Shown: one piece after another, positions 59,739-64,000 of the stretch
How the letters are laid out: every line of letters begins with the position of its first letter
Position numbering within the stretch: position 1 is the first letter of the stretch
Origin: Paracoccus sediminicola
GTDB lineage: Bacteria; Pseudomonadota; Alphaproteobacteria; Rhodobacterales; Rhodobacteraceae
Direction of reading: 5' to 3'
Length of the DNA: 64,000 bases
Assembly: GCF_027912835.1 (NCBI RefSeq)
Contig: NZ_CP115770.1
Span: forward strand, 53,307 to 117,306
The notes under the pieces: model-generated
Seen by the model: the letters and a program-made list of their open reading frames with translations, nothing else
What the model was told of the DNA's origin: nothing
Database searches by the model: none
Translations under genes and position numbers: made by a program

Positions 59739-61105
59739 TGGAGATGGGCCGCGATCTTGCCCTTCTGGCGCCGGAGCTTACGCTTGCCGCCGCGGCGATG
59801 CTGATGATCGTCGCCGAGATGTTCCGCGCGGCGCGGCTGGTGCTGGCCATCGGTCTGGCCGGGCTTGCGGCGGCCACCCTGCTGACACTGCCGATGCTGA
59901 GCGTTGACGCCACCGTCTTCGGCGGCACTTACCGGATAGACCTGATTTCGGGCTGGGCCAAGCTGATCCTGCTGCCCGGCACCGCTCTGTCCCTGCTGCT
60001 CGTCCGGGCCGAAATCACCGGTCGCCCGCGCGAAGGCAGCGTTCAATCCCTCGTCGTGCTCGTGACCCTTGGCGCGCTGATGCTGTCGGGGGCTGGCGAC
60101 ATGATGGTGGTGGTGATCGGTGTTGTGCTGACCGGACTGGGCTCTTTCGCGCTTGTGGCCTGGCCGCGCGACGATGCGGCCACCGAGGCAGCGATGAAAT
60201 ACCTCGTCTTCGGCGCGGTCACCGGATCGGTGATGATCTACGGGCTGACCTTCTGGTTCGGCGGCACCGGCTCGACCCTGTTCTCGGAGCTGGGCCAGTT
60301 GCAGGGCCAGACACTTGTGACCATCGCCGGGTTGATCGCCATCATCGTCGGTCTGGGCTACAAGGGATCGCTGGTGCCGTTTCATTTCTGGGCACCGGAC
60401 GCTTATCAGGGGGCGCCCGTGTCGATCGCGGCCTACCTGTCCGTCATCACCAAGGCGGCCGCCTTTTTCGCGTTCGCGCAGGTCCTGCGCGACCTGCCCC
60501 GTGACGGTGGCTGGCCTCTGGCGCTGGCCGTGATCGCGGCGGCGACAATGACCTATGGCTACCTCGCCGCACTGGTGCAGACCAACCTTGTGCGCCTGAT
60601 CGCCTATTCCTCGGTGGCACAGTCGGGATATTTCCTGATGGGCGTCGTGGCCCTCGGGGCCAGCGGCTTTGCCGTTCCGGGCATTCTGGTCTTTGCCGCC
60701 GCTTACGTGGCGATGAACCTCGGTGCCTTTGCGGTTGTCCTGCTGGCCGGGCGCGATCTGGGCGATCTCGAAGGCTTCGGGCGCACCCGTCCGTGGCTCG
60801 GCGCGGCGATGGTGGTGTTCCTGCTGTCACTGACCGGCATCCCGCCGCTCTTCGGCTTCGTGGGCAAATTTTATCTGCTCTCGGCAGCGGTCGAGGCCGG
60901 GTATCTGTGGCTTGCGATCATCGGCGTCCTGAACTCGGTGCTGGCACTTGGAGTTTACCTGCGGTTGATGGTGCCGATGTATCGAACTTCTTCGACAGAG
61001 CACCCGTCAGAGGTGGGCGCAGTTCTGACCCAAGGAACAGTCGTGGTCACCGTGCTTGCCACGCTGCTCATCGGGCTCGCGGCCGGAATCCTGCCCGGGC
61101 CGTAG
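59738..61105 (+). CDS. nuoN: Complex-I-like proton-pumping subunit N
   Basis: A 455-residue NuoN homologue. Conserved parts are KYLVFGAVTGSVMIYGLTF, YKGSLVPFHFWAPDAYQG, SVITKAAAFFAFAQVLRDLP with the channel Lys, RLIAYSSVAQSGYFLMGVV and LTGIPPLFGFVGKFYLL. It is the last gene of the operon. A decayed second nuoN fragment is at 48899-49345, divergent in sequence. Confidence 0.94.
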   Translation: MEMGRDLALLAPELTLAAAAMLMIVAEMFRAARLVLAIGLAGLAAATLLTLPMLSVDATVFGGTYRIDLISGWAKLILLPGTALSLLLVRAEITGRPREGSVQSLVVLVTLGALMLSGAGDMMVVVIGVVLTGLGSFALVAWPRDDAATEAAMKYLVFGAVTGSVMIYGLTFWFGGTGSTLFSELGQLQGQTLVTIAGLIAIIVGLGYKGSLVPFHFWAPDAYQGAPVSIAAYLSVITKAAAFFAFAQVLRDLPRDGGWPLALAVIAAATMTYGYLAALVQTNLVRLIAYSSVAQSGYFLMGVVALGASGFAVPGILVFAAAYVAMNLGAFAVVLLAGRDLGDLEGFGRTRPWLGAAMVVFLLSLTGIPPLFGFVGKFYLLSAAVEAGYLWLAIIGVLNSVLALGVYLRLMVPMYRTSSTEHPSEVGAVLTQGTVVVTVLATLLIGLAAGILPGP

Positions 61106-61169
61106 ACCAGACATCGGCATGGATTTGAAGGTGACCGGGCCAGCCCGCCGGTTTGAGACGCGTTCAAGC

Positions 61170-61535
61170 GAAGAGCATCGGACATTCGCGCGCGCACCTT
61201 TTGCGCGCGATGATGTAGATGAGGTGCTGGGTCCCGAGACCGGCAAGCAGGCAAAAAAAAATCTACGCATAAAGCACGAACAGGGTATCGACCACTGCCA
61301 CAATCGTCAACGCGCATCATCGCATGTGCAAACAGGTTGAAACCGCTGGAGGCGGAATGATCGGGGACAGATAGATCACCTAGATCATCCATCGCGGCAT
61401 CAGGTAATCTAGGATCATCGTGCCTTCATAGTCGAGGCTTTCCTGATTAACGATAATCTCGACCCAATCCAGATTGTCCGGATGCGGCACGTATGGCGCC
61501 AGACGGAACGCCAGACCCGCTAGAGCGCGACAACG
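61170..61535 (-). pseudogene. DUF6629 pseudogene (second copy)
   Basis: On the minus strand, GLAFRLAPYVPHPDNLDW and LDYEGTMILDYLMPRWMI match the intact DUF6629 gene at 49531-50217 (GLAFGLLLYIPHGLNSD, LDFMMPRWLTN). A TAG follows, but similarity continues after it (VIYLSPIIPPPAV vs IYVTLITLPPALS), then in another frame (ALTIVAVVDTLFVLYA, a stop, IFFCLLAGLGTQHLIYIIA, CARM). At least two stops and one frameshift; the N-terminal half is missing. Confidence 0.8.
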
Positions 61536-61627
61536 CACGATCGCCCCCTGAACACAGATTGCACAGGGGATGCCGCAAGCAACTGTATTCACTTATAAAA
61601 TGCTACCATCCATCACTGGACGATCTG

Positions 61628-62695
61628 TCAGCCTGTCGCTTTCCACATCCTAAAGCGCCCCTGCCCGGTCACTTCGCGGATCAAACCGCTTGCCTCCATC
61701 CACGCCAGATTGCGCTGAACGGCGGCGCGACTGGCTCCAGTCGTCGCCTCAGCCATTGGGGCGGAGACCAAGGGCCACTGAGAGAAAGTTCTTCGCAAGG
61801 CAAGCGGCGTGCGGCCAGACAATTGCGCCATGACGTTTTCTGCCCGACCCGTCCACGCTTCAATATCGTCAAGTGTTCGCATCGCCGTCAGAATTGCGCT
61901 GTTCATCCCATCCAACCAGCGTGCCAAGCGTTCGGTTGGCAAACCCGAGAAGCGCAGCCCCCTTGCCCCGCCCATAGCCAGCGGTGCGAAGACGGCGCCG
62001 CCTTCGTCGCAGGCCGCGATCCTGGACGCGGTGACGGCGGCTTCGATCTGGTCGCCGTGCTGTCCGAGGCCCGCCAGACTCCAGAGATGAAAGCCCATGC
62101 AAGCCCTGGTGATTGGGTGGAGCTCGGCTGCGGCTGTCATTACATCCAGCCATCCGCCCGCGCGACCTTCGAAACGCTCAGCGCTGTCTTCAATGCTCTC
62201 GGGATCGCGGCGATCCAGGAAGGCGGCCAGGTCGGCCACCGGTCCGGGACCGCCTGTCAGGCGCCGAACAGCCCATCCAACTCTTGCAAGGGCATTAGGG
62301 TCATCCTGTGCGCCCGAAAGCCGCATCGATATCCAGAGCGCCAGACGATCAGAACTCACCCGGTCCCCCGCGAACCAGCTGAGGTTCGCTGCCTCTATCA
62401 AAGCGAGGCGATGCCGCCAGCCTTCCGGGCCGCGCAGCAGTCGGTCATCCAGAGCACCCAGACGCCCAGCGACCCGTGCCAGTCGAGCAGCTTGAACGCT
62501 TTCTGCCTTTGCCCAGTCTTCGATGACAGCAGTGTCGGGCGGTTCTGCCCGTGGCCCGGGAGGCAAATCATTTGGTTCTTCATCGAGTGGTCCCGGCAGA
62601 AACCAGAGATCCTCTTCGTGAGCTTCTTCATCCTCCTCGATGGTGATGAGGGGATCATTGAAATCATATGTTAAAGCAGTTGCTTGGGTCTTCAT
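61628..62695 (-). CDS. RHE_PE00001-family (DUF1612) putative plasmid regulator
   Basis: A 355-residue protein. The start MKTQATALTYDFNDPLITIE and the ending winged-helix region (APMAEATTGASRAAVQRNLAWMEASGLIREVTGQGRFRMWKA) are typical for the RHE_PE00001/DUF1612-HTH family found on rhizobial and rhodobacterial plasmids. The middle is Ala/Leu/Arg-rich and helical. ATG 62695 is used although a frame-opening TTG lies five codons upstream. Its role is unknown; with the adjacent recombinase it suggests plasmid backbone. The two genes are divergent and share a 226-base control region. Confidence 0.78.
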   Translation of the reverse strand: MKTQATALTYDFNDPLITIEEDEEAHEEDLWFLPGPLDEEPNDLPPGPRAEPPDTAVIEDWAKAESVQAARLARVAGRLGALDDRLLRGPEGWRHRLALIEAANLSWFAGDRVSSDRLALWISMRLSGAQDDPNALARVGWAVRRLTGGPGPVADLAAFLDRRDPESIEDSAERFEGRAGGWLDVMTAAAELHPITRACMGFHLWSLAGLGQHGDQIEAAVTASRIAACDEGGAVFAPLAMGGARGLRFSGLPTERLARWLDGMNSAILTAMRTLDDIEAWTGRAENVMAQLSGRTPLALRRTFSQWPLVSAPMAEATTGASRAAVQRNLAWMEASGLIREVTGQGRFRMWKATG

Positions 62696-62866
62696 ATGTG
62701 CAAAATACAATTCTTTTGCATATTACCCAAGTGACTTTGTGGCGGTAGCCGACGTTTTTTATATAGTATGCGCGCGCGACTGCCGGTGAATCCTCTCTGA
62801 TCGCGCTCAGCGCAAGGAAACCAAGGGCTTGTAGACAAGCACGACGAGAAAGCACCTACTTGCATT

Positions 62867-62911
62867 CGTTTACAAACGGTCGTTTATTGGCGATATATTA
62901 AATTGCAAACG
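62867..62911. promoter_or_regulatory. Cluster of alternating CGTTT/AAACG boxes upstream of the serine recombinase
   Basis: CGTTT at 62867-62871 and 62881-62885, AAACG at 62874-62878 and 62907-62911, forming nested inverted repeats with 2-base spacers, in an AT-rich stretch that ends 10 bases before the recombinase ATG. Fits a res-type site or operator for the recombinase; inferred from layout. Confidence 0.45.
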
Positions 62912-62921
62912 GCCCAGTTTC

Positions 62922-63830
62922 ATGCCCCTGATTGGCTATGCGCGCGTCTCCACCGAGGATCAGACCCCCCTGCCCCAGTCTGAAGCACTGCAGTCTGCGG
63001 GATGCACCGAGATCTTTGAAGAGCACGCCTCGGGCGGCAATCGCGCGCGGCCCGTGCTTGCACGTGTGCTGGAGCGGATTGGCAAGGGCGACACGCTGGT
63101 CGTCGTGCGGATCGACCGGCTTGCGCGGTCTTTGTCGCACCTACTTGAGGTGATCGAAAAACTGGAGGGCAAGGGGGCGTTCTTCCGCTCGCTCCAGGAC
63201 CCGATCGACACTGCCTCGCCCCAGGGCAAGTTCACGTTGCAGGTTCTGGGCGCTGCGGCTGAGTTCGAACGCGCTCTGATCCGCGAGCGTACCAAAGCCG
63301 GACTTGCCTCGGCACGCTCAAAGGGCCGCGTCGGCGGGAACCCTGGACTGCGGGCCAAAGACCCTGCTGCTCTTCGCAAAGTACGGCTGGCGCGACAAGA
63401 CGGCTACATGGAGCGTCTGAACGAGACGGCACAAGATTGGGTGCCCCATGTGCGCCGGTTGCGACCCGACTTGGCCTGGGAAGACGTGGTGCGCATCATC
63501 AACGGCCCCTTGCCCGAGGCGCGTCGCTGGACCCAAAGCCGTCTCTTGCGCGCTGTGAAGGCCTATGTCGGCGACGGCTTCCTGCCGGCCGAGGTGCTAG
63601 CCCGCGCCGGGCGCCGCGAAACCGACGACCGTCTGCCCGCCATCGTCGCCGGCATCAAGGGCGCGGACCCCGACATCACGCTTCAGGCGATCTGCACCCG
63701 GCTGGAAGCGATGCGCGAACGCACGCCTCGTGGCCGAACAAGATGGCAGCCGTCTTCGGTGAAAATGCTGTTGGAGCGGGCGGAACGACTTGGCCTCATG
63801 CCGTACGAATCGAGCCAAAATCAGATGTAG
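62922..63830 (+). CDS. Serine recombinase (resolvase/invertase family)
   Basis: A 302-residue recombinase. The catalytic N-terminal domain is canonical: IGYARVSTEDQTPLPQ with nucleophile Ser near residue 10, VVVRIDRLARSLSHLLEVI, GKFTLQVLGAAAEFERALIRERTKAGL. After the long E-helix the C-terminal 150 residues are larger than the 45-residue HTH of Tn3-type resolvases and contain two HTH-like parts (MERLNETAQDWVPHVRRLRPDLAWEDVVRII; WQPSSVKMLLERAERLGL). Probably acts in plasmid multimer resolution or element excision. Confidence 0.9.
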   Translation: MPLIGYARVSTEDQTPLPQSEALQSAGCTEIFEEHASGGNRARPVLARVLERIGKGDTLVVVRIDRLARSLSHLLEVIEKLEGKGAFFRSLQDPIDTASPQGKFTLQVLGAAAEFERALIRERTKAGLASARSKGRVGGNPGLRAKDPAALRKVRLARQDGYMERLNETAQDWVPHVRRLRPDLAWEDVVRIINGPLPEARRWTQSRLLRAVKAYVGDGFLPAEVLARAGRRETDDRLPAIVAGIKGADPDITLQAICTRLEAMRERTPRGRTRWQPSSVKMLLERAERLGLMPYESSQNQM

Positions 63831-64000
63831 CTTCTGACCCGAATCCAAAAAATTTCACCGGGAGAAAACTCCGCAGGAGGCAGAAAGTGCCATTAGTTGC
63901 TTGGGGTTAGCTGCTAATGTGCCAACTCAACAGAGTAGCGGCTCGATTTGGTTAGATCTGCATTTAATATATCTATATCAATGACTTGCTGAGTTTTTTA
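63831..64000. other. Right-edge non-coding stretch
   Basis: 170 AT-rich bases after the recombinase. No gene or clear terminator is seen; the sequence ends with repeated TATATC-like tracts that may be the promoter region of a gene outside the window. Confidence 0.4.

Noticed and set aside
61186..61210. GC-rich hairpin with 8-bp arms downstream of nuoN, looking like a terminator
   Set aside because: It lacks a following T-run and falls inside the decayed DUF6629 sequence (the ..ARKRCARM part), so the symmetry is better explained as coding remnant.
61493..62674. Plus-strand 393-residue frame
   Set aside because: Antisense to the RHE_PE00001-family gene, which carries a clear HTH end and a typical start.

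Overview
The window looks like a mosaic accessory region (plasmid, integrative element or chromosomal island) of a GC-rich alphaproteobacterium, most probably a Rhodobacterales/Rhodobacteraceae member. This rests on high GC codon usage, a compact alphaproteobacterial-style VirB operon, a plasmid-type RHE_PE00001-family protein next to a serine recombinase, and an IS21 element. No rRNA, tRNA or CRISPR array was seen.

Layout. (1) 1-2.6 kb: the 5' part of a type IV restriction ATPase (Mrr_N + EVE-like + McrB AAA+ start, running off the left edge), a small tyrosine recombinase and an MliC-type lysozyme inhibitor. (2) 2.8-14.3 kb, minus strand: a near-complete VirB type IV secretion operon read from 14.27 kb downward (hypothetical, VirB1, B2, B3, B4, B7-like, a VirB5/lytic-transglycosylase chimera, B5, B8, B9, B10, B11, DUF4177, exported protein, B6). 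No VirD4 or relaxase is visible. (3) 14.4-18.4 kb: XRE regulator, small exported proteins, a secreted thermonuclease and a peptidoglycan-binding protein. (4) 18.6-32.3 kb, plus strand: a type 1 BREX phage-defence operon (brxR-brxA-brxB-brxC-pglX-pglZ-brxL). Its BrxL appears to carry a MITD1-like C-terminal domain instead of the usual Lon protease domain, and its PglX has a compositionally foreign specificity segment. (5) 32.5-35.1 kb: an IS21-family element without target duplication, next to an ISL3-type transposase remnant that ends inside a truncated nhaA.

(6) 35.1-50.2 kb, mostly minus strand: an energy/stress island. It holds NhaA (broken), an APC permease, a saccharopine-dehydrogenase-like protein, an isoprenylcysteine-type methyltransferase with DUF2933, and a tightly linked set of phosphoketolase, PRPP-synthetase-like protein, AMP-phosphorylase-like protein and a beta-CASP metallo-RNase. 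These are followed by DUF5676, a tiny Cys-rich protein, a cardiolipin-synthase-like PLD protein and decayed fragments of an FAD oxidoreductase and nuoN. The linked four enzymes suggest a route from RNA to nucleotide phosphate to ribose phosphate to acetyl phosphate.

(7) 50.7-61.1 kb: an ECF sigma factor with a Cys/His-rich tail and a companion HTH protein, divergent from an eight-gene complex-I-like operon. This operon encodes NuoA, H, J, K, L, M and N membrane subunits, but the whole peripheral arm is one 728-residue protein. That protein joins a NuoB-like domain lacking FeS cysteines, three heavy-metal-binding CPMHPE domains, a perfect 14-unit Gly-His-Glu repeat and a NuoD/hydrogenase-large-subunit-like domain lacking its usual catalytic residues. 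NuoC, E, F, G and I are absent. This metal-decorated, apparently NADH-independent complex is the strongest candidate for an undescribed system. (8) 61.2-64 kb: a DUF6629 pseudogene, an RHE_PE00001-family plasmid protein and a serine recombinase with an operator/res-like repeat cluster.
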